Positions 1 through 8,589 of a stretch of 64,000 nucleotides of DNA are shown here, one piece after another. The stretch covers positions 3,038,001-3,102,000 of the forward strand of contig NZ_CP081862.1 in assembly GCF_019797765.1 (NCBI RefSeq). The letters run 5' to 3'. The stretch comes from Cellulomonas sp. C5510 (GTDB taxonomy: Bacteria > Actinomycetota > Actinomycetes > Actinomycetales > Cellulomonadaceae). Below the pieces are notes generated by a model. It was not told where the DNA came from. It was given only the letters and a program-made list of their open reading frames with translations, and did not search any database. Position numbers and translations under genes: made by a program. The first letter of the stretch is position 1, and each line of letters starts with the position of its first letter.

Positions 1-2
1 AG

Positions 3-1355
3 CGCGTATCGGCGCGATCGGTCGACCCCGGCACGGTGCGGGACGTCCGGCGGGCAGTCGCGGAGGCGCTCGCCACCCGCCTGCAGGCGGACGCCGTTCC
101 CGATCCGGCGGCCCGTCGCGAGCTGGCCCGTTCCTTGCTGGCAGCCGAGCTCAGCGCGCGGGCACGCGCGCGCGTCGCGTCAGGACTCGATCCATGGCCT
201 GTCGAGACGGAGATGGCCGTCGCCTCGGCCGTCATGGCAGCGCTCTTCGGGCTCGGTCGGCTGCAGCCGCTCGTCGACGACCCGCTGGTCGAGAACATCG
301 AGGTCGACGGGTGCGACTCCGTCTGGATCTCGTACGCGGACGGTCACGACCGGAAGGGCGACCCTGTCGCTGAGTCCGACGCCGAACTCATCGAACTTCT
401 GCAGCTTCTTGCGGCCCGAACCGGCGCCGACGAGCGCACGTTCACCTCCGCCCACCCGTCCCTGCACCTGCGCCTCGAGGACGGCTCGCGTCTGGCGGCG
501 ATGGCGTGGACGACGCCGAGGCCGCACGTCGTCATCCGGCGGCACCGGGTCAAGGACGTCGACCTCGACGACCTCGTCCGCCTCGGCACCTTCGACCACA
601 CGGTCGCCGCCTTCCTTCGGGCTGCGGTGCACGCAGGGAAGAACGTGGTCGTGACGGGTCTGCAGAACGCCGGCAAGACGACCCTCGTGCGAGCTCTGGC
701 CAACGAGTTCCCGCCCCTGGAGCGCTTCGCCACCATCGAGAAGGAGTACGAGCTCCACCTGCACGACCTTCCCGAGCGGCATCCGCGTGTCGTCGCGATG
801 GAGGCGCGTGAGGGGTCGACGGAGCGCGACGCGCACGGACGGCGCGCCGGGGAGGTGACGCTCACCGACCTCGTGACCGACGCGCTCCGGATGAACCTCC
901 GCCGCATCATCGTCGGCGAGGTCCGCGGCGCCGAGGTGCTGCCCATGCTCGAGGCGATGTCCACCGGCGACGGTTCCATGTGCACGCTCCACGCCAGGAC
1001 CGCCCAGCACGGCATCGACCGCATCGTGACGCTATGCCTCTCGGCCGGCATCTCCATGACGGAGTCCTTCGCCTACCGCCTTCTCGCCGGCTCCGTCGAC
1101 CTCGTCGTCCACCTCACGCTCGAGGACGAGTCCGCGACCGGCGGGCCGAAGCGCAGGTTCGTGAGCGACGTCGTCGCCATCGAGGGCCTCGGCGAATCCT
1201 CCCGTCCTGCGACCACGGCGGTTTTCGGTCCGGGTCCCGACGGTCGGGCGGTCCCGCTCCACCGGCCAACCTTCCTTCCCGATCTCGTCCGGGCCGGCTT
1301 CGACCCGCGCCTGCTCGACGGCGGTGGATGGCTCGACGGCGGTGGTGCCCGATGA
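3..1355 (+). CDS. CpaF/TadA-family pilus assembly ATPase (5' end outside window)
   Basis: Secretion ATPase of the Tad/type II family, which powers assembly of the pilus encoded by the next genes at the cytoplasmic membrane. The reading frame is open to the left edge with no stop, and the codons before the GTG at 36 continue a plausible helical N-terminal domain, so the true start lies outside the window. Counting from 36, the Walker A motif GLQNAGKTT is at about residue 208 and a Walker B/His-box region (RRIIVGEVRGAEV, then CTLHAR) follows at about 290-320. These are typical of CpaF/TadA rather than PilT. The stop overlaps the start of tadB as ATGA. Family assignment is firm; whether it serves a pilus for adhesion or for mating contact is not shown by the sequence. 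Confidence 0.9.
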   Translation, partial: RVSARSVDPGTVRDVRRAVAEALATRLQADAVPDPAARRELARSLLAAELSARARARVASGLDPWPVETEMAVASAVMAALFGLGRLQPLVDDPLVENIEVDGCDSVWISYADGHDRKGDPVAESDAELIELLQLLAARTGADERTFTSAHPSLHLRLEDGSRLAAMAWTTPRPHVVIRRHRVKDVDLDDLVRLGTFDHTVAAFLRAAVHAGKNVVVTGLQNAGKTTLVRALANEFPPLERFATIEKEYELHLHDLPERHPRVVAMEAREGSTERDAHGRRAGEVTLTDLVTDALRMNLRRIIVGEVRGAEVLPMLEAMSTGDGSMCTLHARTAQHGIDRIVTLCLSAGISMTESFAYRLLAGSVDLVVHLTLEDESATGGPKRRFVSDVVAIEGLGESSRPATTAVFGPGPDGRAVPLHRPTFLPDLVRAGFDPRLLDGGGWLDGGGAR

Positions 1356-2233
1356 CGTCCACCTTGCTGGCCCTGCTCGCCGGCGTGCTGCTGCCCGCCG
1401 GATTCGTCATGACGATCGCCGGTGCCCGCCGGAGCGCGGCGCCGCGGCGCCCGAGGCCCCGTACGGGCGCGGCGTCCCTGCGCGGGTACGTCGCGTCGCG
1501 GCGCCTCCGGCTGGTGATCGCGCTCGCCGTCGGGTTGGCCGTCTGGGCGGTGTTCGCGTGGCCGATCGCCGGTGTGCTGGCCACAGGAACCGTCATCGGC
1601 CTGCCCGTCCTCCTGGGTGCGGGCACCGCGGAGCAGCGCCGGATCGACCGGCTCGAGGCGATCGAGGAATGGACCCGGCGGCTGTCGGATGTCCTCGTCG
1701 CCGGCGCCGGGCTCGAGCAGGCCGTGGCAGCGTCGGCGGCCACGGCGCCGGAGGCGATCCGGTCGGAGATCGCGGCGCTCGGGGCGCGCTTGGCCGCACG
1801 CTGGCCACCGGAGCAGGCACTCCGCGCGTTCGCCGACGACCTGGACGACGCCTCGGCCGACCTGGTCGTGAGCGCCCTGGTCCTGGCGACCCGCCGCCGC
1901 GGCCCGGGCCTCTCCCGGGTGCTGGTGTCCGTTGCCGACTCCGTGGCCGACGAGGTCGCCGCGCGGCGCAGGGTGGAGGCGGAGCGCGCCAAGCCGCGCG
2001 CGACCGCCAGGGCGGTCACCCTCATCACGGTTGGCGTCGTGGCGTTGGGGGCACTCAACACGACCTACGTCGCCCCGTACCGGAGCGGCCTCGGGCAGCT
2101 GGTGCTCGCGGCGGTCGCCGCAGGATTCGTCGCGTGTCTGGTGTGGATCCACCGGCTGACGCTGTCGCCGCGGGAACCGCGATTCCTCACCGGTCCCGGG
2201 GACGACCCCCTCACCGCGAGGTGGTCCCGATGA
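1352..2233 (+). CDS. TadB-like type II secretion F-domain membrane protein
   Basis: Polytopic inner-membrane platform protein that works with the CpaF ATPase in Tad pilus assembly. The ATG at 1352 overlaps the preceding stop (ATGA), which fixes the start and gives 293 residues. N-terminal hydrophobic segments lie at about residues 5-25 and 50-90, a cytoplasmic T2SSF domain (IEEWTRRLSDVLVAGAGLEQ onward) at about 105-220, and two C-terminal membrane helices near 225-270. Length and layout match TadB. Position between the ATPase and TadC supports the call. Confidence 0.87.
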   Translation: MTSTLLALLAGVLLPAGFVMTIAGARRSAAPRRPRPRTGAASLRGYVASRRLRLVIALAVGLAVWAVFAWPIAGVLATGTVIGLPVLLGAGTAEQRRIDRLEAIEEWTRRLSDVLVAGAGLEQAVAASAATAPEAIRSEIAALGARLAARWPPEQALRAFADDLDDASADLVVSALVLATRRRGPGLSRVLVSVADSVADEVAARRRVEAERAKPRATARAVTLITVGVVALGALNTTYVAPYRSGLGQLVLAAVAAGFVACLVWIHRLTLSPREPRFLTGPGDDPLTARWSR

Positions 2234-3117
2234 CCGGCTGGGAGGTACTGCTCGCGGGTGCGCTCGTCGGGGCCGGCCTCGCCGTCATCGCCGCGGGACT
2301 GGTGCCCACCCAACCGGACCTCGCCGCCGTCCTCGCCCGTCTCGATCGCTCGGCGGCCCAGGAGCCCTCGGGTCGAGAGGCCGGGGCCATCGCAAGGATG
2401 CGCGGTCGCGCGCTGCCGACGGTCATCGAGGCTCTGGGGCTGCGACGCTTCGCGGCGGAGTTGGCGGTGACCGAGCAGACGGTCGAGTCGTTGGCGGCAC
2501 GCAAGGTCGGCTACGCCGTTCTCGGTCTCGCCTTCCCCATCGTGATGGCCGCCCCGCTTGCCCTCCTCGGCGTGACGGCGGCGCCCATCCTTCCGGTGGG
2601 TGTGGGCGTGTTGGCCGCGGGCGCGCTCTCCCTCGTGCCGGACGCCGAGCTGCGACATCGGGCGGCGAAGGCGCGAGCCGCCATGCGCCGGGCCGCCTGC
2701 GTGTACCTCGAGCTCGTCGCGCTGGAACGGGCGGCCGACGCCGGCGCCACCGAGGCCCTCGAACGCGCCGCCACGGTCGGCCGGTCACGCGAGTTCCAGC
2801 GGATCCGCGAGGCCCTACTCACCGCGCAGGTGACGGGCCGCCCGGCCTGGGACGGCCTGTACCGACTCGCCGAGCAGACCGGAGTCCTCGAGCTCTCCGA
2901 CCTGGCCGACATCATGCGGCTCTCCGGCACCGACGGCGCCGCCGTCTACGGCACCTTGCGCGCCCGGGCCACGTCGCTGCGCACCCAGCTGCTCGCCGGC
3001 GCGGCCGCCGACGCCAACGCCGCATCGGAACACATGACCATCCCCGTCGCCCTGCTGGGCGTCGCGTTCATGGCCCTGATCGCATTCCCGGCCTTCGCCC
3101 GCATCTTCACCGGATGA
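2230..3117 (+). CDS. TadC-like type II secretion F-domain membrane protein
   Basis: Second Tad platform protein, 295 residues. Its ATG overlaps the tadB stop by ATGA. An N-terminal membrane helix (about 5-25) is followed by two strongly hydrophobic helices (about 95-140), a cytoplasmic T2SSF domain rich in Arg and Ala (about 145-255) and a C-terminal helix ending near FPAFARIFTG. The TadB-TadC pairing and the 4-base overlap indicate translational coupling and a joint platform, as in known tad loci. I see no defect. Confidence 0.85.
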   Translation: MTGWEVLLAGALVGAGLAVIAAGLVPTQPDLAAVLARLDRSAAQEPSGREAGAIARMRGRALPTVIEALGLRRFAAELAVTEQTVESLAARKVGYAVLGLAFPIVMAAPLALLGVTAAPILPVGVGVLAAGALSLVPDAELRHRAAKARAAMRRAACVYLELVALERAADAGATEALERAATVGRSREFQRIREALLTAQVTGRPAWDGLYRLAEQTGVLELSDLADIMRLSGTDGAAVYGTLRARATSLRTQLLAGAAADANAASEHMTIPVALLGVAFMALIAFPAFARIFTG

Positions 3118-3143
3118 CCCGACCCGCCCCGAAGGAGCCCGAC

Positions 3144-3350
3144 ATGCTGCACACCCTGGCCGCCCTCGCCGTTCTGCAGGGCTACATCACGTCCGCGCGA
3201 CGGGCTGTCCGCCGGCGCCTCGGCGACGACGACGTCGGCGCCTCGACGCTCGAGCTCGTCATCATCGTCCTCGGACTCATCGCGGTCGCCACGCTGCTCG
3301 TCGTCGCCATCACCGCCGCCGTGCAGCGCCGCGTCGACCAGATCACCTGA
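3144..3350 (+). CDS. Flp-like type IVb pilin
   Basis: Probable major pilin subunit of the Tad pilus, 68 residues. An upstream in-frame ATG at 3114 overlaps the tadC stop, but the ATG at 3144 has an excellent ribosome binding site (AAGGAG at 3132-3137, six bases away), so I start here. The mature N-terminus fits the prepilin rule: after the Gly in DDDVG comes ASTLE with Glu at +5, then a hydrophobic helix of about 22 residues. The short C-terminal tail is basic and acidic. The processing peptidase (TadV) is not in the window and may lie to the left. The family is too divergent for a more exact name. Confidence 0.72.
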   Translation: MLHTLAALAVLQGYITSARRAVRRRLGDDDVGASTLELVIIVLGLIAVATLLVVAITAAVQRRVDQIT

Positions 3351-3357
3351 GGTCACC

Positions 3358-3804
3358 GTGCCGGGCTCCGACCGTCACACGCTCCCGCGCAGCCGAACGA
3401 CGCGGGCCGCGTCGACGCGCCCGCGCGACGACGGGTCGGTCACCGTTGAGCTGTCGATCCTGTTCCCGGCACTGCTGCTGCTCGTCACGCTGCTCGTCCA
3501 GTACGGCCTCTGGTTCCACGCACGGTCGGTCGCGCTCGCTGCGGCGCAACAGGGCGCAGCCGCAGCAGCGGCCTACCAGGCGCCGGCGGGAGCGGGCGTC
3601 GACAGCGCCACGGCGTTCGTGGCGGCCCACGGTTCCCAGACGTTGCTGGACGCGTCGGCCGCCCAGACGGCACAGGGCGCCGGGACTGTCGTGGTCGAAG
3701 TCTCAGGACGGTCGGTCTCCCTGGTTCCGGGCATGCCCGGGCCGGTGGTCGCGCAGTCCGCCGCGGCACCCGTCGAGCGCTTCACCGTCGCAGGTGCGCC
3801 ATGA
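3358..3804 (+). CDS. TadE-like minor pilin
   Basis: Minor pseudopilin of the Tad system, 148 residues from a GTG seven bases after the pilin stop. A basic leader of about 25 residues ends in DDG, followed by SVTVE with the conserved Glu at +5 and a long hydrophobic helix (LSILFPALLLLVTLLVQYG). The remaining about 90 residues are a small extracytoplasmic domain. TadE proteins are cleaved by the prepilin peptidase and sit at the base or tip of the pilus. It overlaps the following gene by four bases. Confidence 0.8.
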   Translation: MPGSDRHTLPRSRTTRAASTRPRDDGSVTVELSILFPALLLLVTLLVQYGLWFHARSVALAAAQQGAAAAAAYQAPAGAGVDSATAFVAAHGSQTLLDASAAQTAQGAGTVVVEVSGRSVSLVPGMPGPVVAQSAAAPVERFTVAGAP

Positions 3805-4232
3805 GAGCGCGAACGCAGGACCGCGAGCGCGGCAGCGTGACGCTCGAGCTCGCGATCCTCGCCCCGGCCCTGATCCTCGTACTCGGCCTGCTCGTCCTCG
3901 GCGGACGGGTCGAGGTGGCCGCGTCTGCGGTCGAGCAGGCGACGGCCGCGGCGGCGCGCGCGGCCTCCCTGGAGCGGAGCGTCGCGGCGGCGCAGATCGC
4001 CGCAGAGTCGGCCGTGGACCGGGAGACGGCTGCCCGCGACATACGGTGCGTGACGACGACGGTCGAGGTCGATGCGTCCGGTCTGACGGCGCCCCTCGGC
4101 ACGTCCGCGACCGTGACCGTGCGCGCGAGCTGCACGGTGACGATGGCGGACCTCGCGGTCCCGGGGCTCCCGGGCACTCGGACCATCACCGCGGAGGCGA
4201 CCTCCGCCGTCGACAGGTTCCGGACACGATGA
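3801..4232 (+). CDS. TadE-like minor pilin (second copy)
   Basis: A second TadE-family pseudopilin, 143 residues, whose ATG overlaps the previous stop. The short basic leader ends in RERG, then SVTLE with Glu at +5 and the helix LAILAPALILVLGLLVLGG. The C-terminal domain contains two Cys (about residues 75 and 111) that could form a disulfide outside the cell. Two adjacent TadE-like genes plus a TadG-like gene are common in actinobacterial tad operons. The ATGA overlap to the next gene continues the chain of translational coupling. Confidence 0.8.
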   Translation: MRARTQDRERGSVTLELAILAPALILVLGLLVLGGRVEVAASAVEQATAAAARAASLERSVAAAQIAAESAVDRETAARDIRCVTTTVEVDASGLTAPLGTSATVTVRASCTVTMADLAVPGLPGTRTITAEATSAVDRFRTR

Positions 4233-4681
4233 AGGCGCTCACCTGGCTACGACACCGGATGCGCCACGAGGAGCGGGACGCGGGGTCGGCGACCGTGTTC
4301 GTCGCCGTGACGATGCTCGGCCTCCTGGTGCTCTGCGGACTCGTGGTCGACGGCGGGGCCAAGCTGCGCGCCACACAACGGGCCGACCGCATCGCGGCCG
4401 AAGCTGCCCGCGCCGCCGGGCAGGCTGTGGACCCCGCCGCCCTGGTGGCCGGCGACGTCACGGTGGACCGGGCCGCGGCCGTCCAATCCGCCCAGGCGTA
4501 CCTCGCGGCGGCAGGCGTCACGGGCACCGTGGCGCTCTCGCCCGATGGCACCGCCATCGAGGTCGACGTGGTGGTCACCGCGCCGAGCGTGTTCCTCGGA
4601 CTCGTCGGCATCGAGTCGTTCAGCGTCACAGGCCACGGCCGGGCGGTCCTCGTCCACGGCGTCACCGGAGGTGGGACATGA
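4229..4681 (+). CDS. TadG-like/helicase-neighbourhood pilin-like protein
   Basis: Third minor pilin-like protein, 150 residues, start fixed by ATGA overlap at both ends. It has a leader ending in RDAG and the hydrophobic stretch after SATVF, so the usual Glu at +5 is replaced by Phe, as seen in many TadG-like or secretion/TadE-like actinobacterial proteins. The rest is an extracytoplasmic domain with alternating strands and no obvious catalytic motif. Its position at the end of the pilin block suggests an anchor or adaptor role, but that is inference. Confidence 0.7.
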   Translation: MKALTWLRHRMRHEERDAGSATVFVAVTMLGLLVLCGLVVDGGAKLRATQRADRIAAEAARAAGQAVDPAALVAGDVTVDRAAAVQSAQAYLAAAGVTGTVALSPDGTAIEVDVVVTAPSVFLGLVGIESFSVTGHGRAVLVHGVTGGGT

Positions 4682-7600
4682 AGCAGGCGGTCGAGAACCG
4701 GGTCCACGATGCGGCGCGTCGCAGGGGCATCGACGTCATCCGCGGACTGCTCGCGACGGTGGGCATCGCCGGCTTCGTCATCGGCGTGCCCATCGCCCTC
4801 GCCGCGGTGGCCCCGATCCGCGTTCCGTCATCGGTCCCGTCATTCGGCGGCATCATCGACGCGCTGAGCCGGCCCGATGACGGAGACCTGCTGATCGGCA
4901 CCCTCACCGTCATCGCTTGGCTCGCCTGGGCCGCCTTCGCCGTGCCCCTCGTCGTCGAGCTGATCGCATCGCTCCGGGGCGTCCGCACCCCGCGCCTGCC
5001 GCTGCTCGGCCCCGCGCAACGAATCGCGGCCGGGCTCGTCGCCACCGCGGGCCTCCTGATGACTGCCCCTGTTGCATCGGCATCCGCCGCCTCGGCGGGT
5101 GACGCGACGGCCGTCTCGGCGATGACCCGCGTGCACCTCCAGGACGCCGACCGCGCCCAGGCGCCGGGAAGCTCCTCGTCAGACGCGGAAGGGGTAGACC
5201 CGGCTCAGCCTGCCTCGGTGACCGCTACGACGACGCTCCCCGCCGTCACCGTCGTGCGGGGCGACACCCTCTGGGATCTGGCCGAGCGTCACCTCGGCTC
5301 CGGGCACCGGTACACCGAGATCCGGGACCTCAACCTCGGGCGCGCTCAGCTCGACGGCCGCGCACTCACCGATGCCCACTGGATCTACCCGGGATGGCAC
5401 CTCCTCCTTCCTGCGGACGCGGTCGACGTCGCCGCGCAGCCGGTGCTGCCTCCGGCACCCAGCGAGGCGCCTGAGCGCGCCGCCGCCGACTACACGGTCG
5501 CGCCGGGCGACACGCTCTGGGACATCTCCGCCGAACAGCTCGGCGATCCACTGCGCTACCCCGAGATCGTCGAACTCAACCGCGGCCGACCGCAGCCGGA
5601 CGGAGGCACGCTCCAGGACCCGGACCTCATCCGCCCCGGCTGGACGCTCCGGCTCCCGGACGCCGTCGCAAGCAGCGCCGGTCCGTCGCCCGAGAAGCGC
5701 GATGACGCGCAGGTCGGTCCGGATGACGCGCCGCCGCTGGCCGATGACGCAGAGCTCGGAACCGCTCTACCGGAGACCCCCAGCGATGACACCCCCGCGA
5801 ACCCCCATGACGCAGCGCGTCTCGACGATGACGGAAGCCGGGCAGCAGATGACGCAACGGGCGGCCGTCACGTCGCCGAACCGCCCGAGGAGCAGGTTCC
5901 CGCCGAGGACGGCAACCCGGCCGAGGTTCTCGATGCCCACGACGATGACGCCGACCTCGGGCAGAGGTTCGTCCTCGGACTCACGTCTCTGGCCGCAGCC
6001 GGAGTTGTCGGTGAACTGGCGAGGCGCCGCCGCCTCCAGCAACGCGCACGTCAGGTCGGACGGCGGATCACGCTCCCTGAAGAGGGCTCGCCTGCGCACC
6101 GAGCCGAGCGCACCCTTCGGACCGCGGAACCTCCACTGACGATCGCCGCACTCAAGCTGGCGTTCTCGCACCTCGCCACACGCTGCTACGAATCTGAGCG
6201 GGACCTTCCGCGCGTCGCCGCCGTCGTCGTGACACCGGACGAGGTCACACTGCACCTGAGCGACGACGACGACGCGCCTGTCACCCCCTTCACCGCAACA
6301 GGCGCTCGGACATGGTCAACACCGCACAGGGCACTCGCCTCGATGCAGATCGCGGACGACCCGGGCCGCCCGGAGCCCTTCCCGGCACTCGTGACACTCG
6401 GCCATTCCACCGACGGGACGCTTCTACTGAACCTCGAGGCGGCAGGGACGCTGACCATCGGTGGGGACCCGGCCGTTGCGGCCGACATCCGCCGGGCGCT
6501 CGTCGCCGAACTGGTCACCTCCGATCTCACCGGCCGCATCGGCCTGGTGGCCGGCCCGGACTTCGAGCCACTCGCCCGAGCGTGCGACCCCGCCCGACTA
6601 CAGACCGCGGCGGCATCAGCGATCACCCGCACCGCCGATCGTCGGCTCAGCGATGTGCGCGACGCTCTGGAGGCAGCCGGTCTGGACGACACGCTGCAGG
6701 CCCGATCGGACCGGCTCATGGAGGACGTCTGGCTGCCCGTCGTCTTCGACTCTCCCGACGCCCCGAAGTGGCACCCGGGGCCCTGGACGGGCACCGTCGT
6801 CGTAAGGCTGGACGCCACGTCCGAGACCGGATGGACGGTGACGGCTGATGAGGCCGGCGCCCGCATCGAGCCGCTCGGTCTCCACGTCCGCCCCCAGCGC
6901 CTGAACGCAGAAGGGCTGCGCAGGCTGGTCGGGCTATTGGCACTCGCCCCACCGGTCGACGACGCCCAGTTGCAGCGCCCCACCCCGTTGACGGTGGAGA
7001 TCCTCGACGCGGCGGCGGCACTCCCCCCGACCGAGGAAGCGGACGAGACCTCCGAGGCTCCGCGACCCACTGTCCGGGTCGAACTCCTCGGACCGGTGCT
7101 GATCACGGGACTCCCCGACCAGGCCGGCCACCTGAGTCGGCGATCAACCGAGCTGCTTGTGTACCTCGCCCTCCGCGGGCGTGCGACGGGACCCGAGCTC
7201 GACGAGGCGCTCTGGTACGGCGAGCGCATCGACAGCCAGACCCGCAACAGCCTCGTCTACCGGACGCGGCAGCGCGTCGGTGCGGACGTCCTCCCTGTCG
7301 TCGGCGCAGACGGCATCTACCGACTCGGAGACATGGTCACGACCGACTGGGCCGACTTCCAGAAACACGCTCGCCAGGGCCTCGCGGCTGGCATCGAAGG
7401 GATGGACGAACTGCGGGTGGCGATGAACCTCGTGCGCGACCGACCCCTCCTCGGCGTGCGGGACGCCGACTACTCATGGGCCGAACATGACGTCCAACAC
7501 ATGATCAGCACCGTCGTCGACATCGCCCACGTTCTCAGCCGCCTCCTGCTCGGATCGGGCGATGTCCGTGGCAGCCTGGAAGCTGCGACGAGGGGGCTCA

Positions 7601-7749
7601 TGGTCGACGCGTGCTCCTCGCTCCTTCTCGACGACGCTCTCGAAGCGGCCGAGGCGGGTTCTGACGATGCAACAACGGATCGGCTCCGCAGAAGGCTGCT
7701 CGACGATATGGGGCAACAAGACGTGCTGATCCCCCAGAGGCGCCCCTGA
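4678..7749 (+). CDS. Membrane protein with two LysM domains and a C-terminal BTAD-type transcriptional regulator domain
   Basis: 1023 residues, start fixed by ATGA overlap with the TadG-like gene. Three hydrophobic helices occupy about residues 20-45, 75-97 and 115-138. Two LysM domains follow (GDTLWDLAERHLG near 196, GDTLWDISAEQLG near 278), both able to bind peptidoglycan. A low-complexity acidic linker (about 340-398) carries a 7-residue tandem repeat. A fourth helix (about 428-443) is followed by RRRRLQQRAR, a stop-transfer signal that puts the rest in the cytoplasm. The last about 220 residues (from about 800) look like a winged helix (LSRRSTELLVYLALRG) plus the helical BTAD repeat found in SARP-like activators. 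The layout suggests wall contact sensed outside and relayed to a regulator inside; that role is inferred. It ends the tad operon and a terminator-like hairpin follows. Confidence 0.82.
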   Translation: MKQAVENRVHDAARRRGIDVIRGLLATVGIAGFVIGVPIALAAVAPIRVPSSVPSFGGIIDALSRPDDGDLLIGTLTVIAWLAWAAFAVPLVVELIASLRGVRTPRLPLLGPAQRIAAGLVATAGLLMTAPVASASAASAGDATAVSAMTRVHLQDADRAQAPGSSSSDAEGVDPAQPASVTATTTLPAVTVVRGDTLWDLAERHLGSGHRYTEIRDLNLGRAQLDGRALTDAHWIYPGWHLLLPADAVDVAAQPVLPPAPSEAPERAAADYTVAPGDTLWDISAEQLGDPLRYPEIVELNRGRPQPDGGTLQDPDLIRPGWTLRLPDAVASSAGPSPEKRDDAQVGPDDAPPLADDAELGTALPETPSDDTPANPHDAARLDDDGSRAADDATGGRHVAEPPEEQVPAEDGNPAEVLDAHDDDADLGQRFVLGLTSLAAAGVVGELARRRRLQQRARQVGRRITLPEEGSPAHRAERTLRTAEPPLTIAALKLAFSHLATRCYESERDLPRVAAVVVTPDEVTLHLSDDDDAPVTPFTATGARTWSTPHRALASMQIADDPGRPEPFPALVTLGHSTDGTLLLNLEAAGTLTIGGDPAVAADIRRALVAELVTSDLTGRIGLVAGPDFEPLARACDPARLQTAAASAITRTADRRLSDVRDALEAAGLDDTLQARSDRLMEDVWLPVVFDSPDAPKWHPGPWTGTVVVRLDATSETGWTVTADEAGARIEPLGLHVRPQRLNAEGLRRLVGLLALAPPVDDAQLQRPTPLTVEILDAAAALPPTEEADETSEAPRPTVRVELLGPVLITGLPDQAGHLSRRSTELLVYLALRGRATGPELDEALWYGERIDSQTRNSLVYRTRQRVGADVLPVVGADGIYRLGDMVTTDWADFQKHARQGLAAGIEGMDELRVAMNLVRDRPLLGVRDADYSWAEHDVQHMISTVVDIAHVLSRLLLGSGDVRGSLEAATRGLMVDACSSLLLDDALEAAEAGSDDATTDRLRRRLLDDMGQQDVLIPQRRP
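5701..5868 (+). repeat. 21-bp tandem repeat, eight units, inside the LysM-BTAD gene
   Basis: GATGAC (or a one-base variant) recurs exactly every 21 bases at 5701, 5722, 5743, 5785, 5806, 5827 and 5848; the unit at 5764 has lost it. In protein this is a 7-residue repeat: DDAQVGP, DDAPPLA, DDAELGT, ALPETPS, DDTPANP, HDAARLD, DDGSRAA, DDATGGR. It forms an acidic flexible linker between the LysM domains and the fourth membrane helix. Because units are in frame, copy-number change would alter linker length without breaking the gene. Confidence 0.85.
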
Positions 7750-7757
7750 CATACTTC

Positions 7758-7812
7758 GGGGACCGAATCGTCGTTCGGCACGTGCAGGCCCTCCGCCAGA
7801 GCTTCGGTCCCC
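7758..7812 (+). terminator. Terminator-like inverted repeat after the tad operon
   Basis: GGGGACCGAA (7758-7767) and TTCGGTCCCC (7803-7812) are perfect complements separated by a 35-base loop and followed by a T-rich stretch (TTCGCTTACTTG). It lies nine bases after the stop of the LysM-BTAD gene. The long loop makes it weaker than a standard hairpin. Confidence 0.5.
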
Positions 7813-7911
7813 TTCGCTTACTTGAAGCCGCCCGCCGAGGCGCGCACCCGGGGGCCGTCAGCCTGCCCGCTTCCGTCCCGAGTCTGCGCTGACTTCGCCC
7901 GTCGGTCCCAA

Positions 7912-7923
7912 TAGTCTGGCGAG
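7912..7923 (+). promoter_or_regulatory. -10 box for a leaderless transcript of the restriction cluster
   Basis: TAGTCT at 7912-7917 is followed by six bases and then the GTG start at 7924. There is no ribosome binding site, so transcription probably begins at the start codon. A weak -35 candidate (TTCGCC) lies about 17 bases upstream. This gives the cargo its own promoter, independent of the tad operon. Confidence 0.55.
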
Positions 7924-8589
7924 GTGCCTGTCGAAGCCGCGCCAACCCATGTCTTGAGCACCGATGCCGTCCGCTGGGGCATCGACACGCTCGGAGCCCA
8001 GGTCTTGCACCCCACCTTCCCGATGTATCTGTACCTACGGACCCAGGAGCGCGCGGGGAAGCTCGGGCAGGCATCGGCGTCGTCCGAGGAACTGCTCTCA
8101 CTGATCCGGATGCCCGGTAACCGGGCGAAGCCGTACTACTGGCCTCTGATCGCCCGAGGGCAGCGCACCGGCAAGCCACTGCCGACCTTCTGGCGGGCTG
8201 AGAACATCCCGGGCTCCTGGTCCCCCGGTTCCATAGGTCGGCAAATGTCGTGGCTGCAGGCTTCGAGAGGCGCGTACGCCTGGCCTCCGAACCACGTTGA
8301 CCTTGCCCTCAAGGAGATGCTCTTCGGCAAGCAGGTCCCGGCGCTGGCGATGGGTGCCTACTTCCTCCGCAACGACGGTTTCCTCCTCTCCGGGGAGCCG
8401 AGCGCAGATGACGTGATCAGTGCCTTCCGAGCCAAGTTCGACTACCCGTCCGCGGCCGACGCGGAGTTCAACAAGCTCTTCACCACGGACGTTCCGGACG
8501 TGGAGTTCGCGTGGTTCGAGGACTACGAGGCCCCAGAGCCCGATACCTCAGACGACTCCGGCGCCGACGAGGAGCCCGCTGATGTTTGA
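7924..8589 (+). CDS. Unknown protein, first gene of the McrBC-like cluster
   Basis: 221 residues; I do not recognise a family. The start is the GTG six bases after a TAGTCT box (leaderless). The protein is mixed alpha/beta, rich in Trp and aromatic residues in the middle (YYWPLIARGQRTG, FWRAENIPGSW, MSWLQ), and ends in an acidic tail (EAPEPDTSDDSGADEEP). No signal peptide, membrane helix or nuclease motif is visible. It overlaps the McrB-like gene by eight bases, so the two are translationally coupled. The McrB-like partner lacks the N-terminal DNA-recognition domain of E. coli McrB, so this protein could supply target recognition as a separate subunit; that is inference from context only. 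Confidence 0.75.
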   Translation: MPVEAAPTHVLSTDAVRWGIDTLGAQVLHPTFPMYLYLRTQERAGKLGQASASSEELLSLIRMPGNRAKPYYWPLIARGQRTGKPLPTFWRAENIPGSWSPGSIGRQMSWLQASRGAYAWPPNHVDLALKEMLFGKQVPALAMGAYFLRNDGFLLSGEPSADDVISAFRAKFDYPSAADAEFNKLFTTDVPDVEFAWFEDYEAPEPDTSDDSGADEEPADV

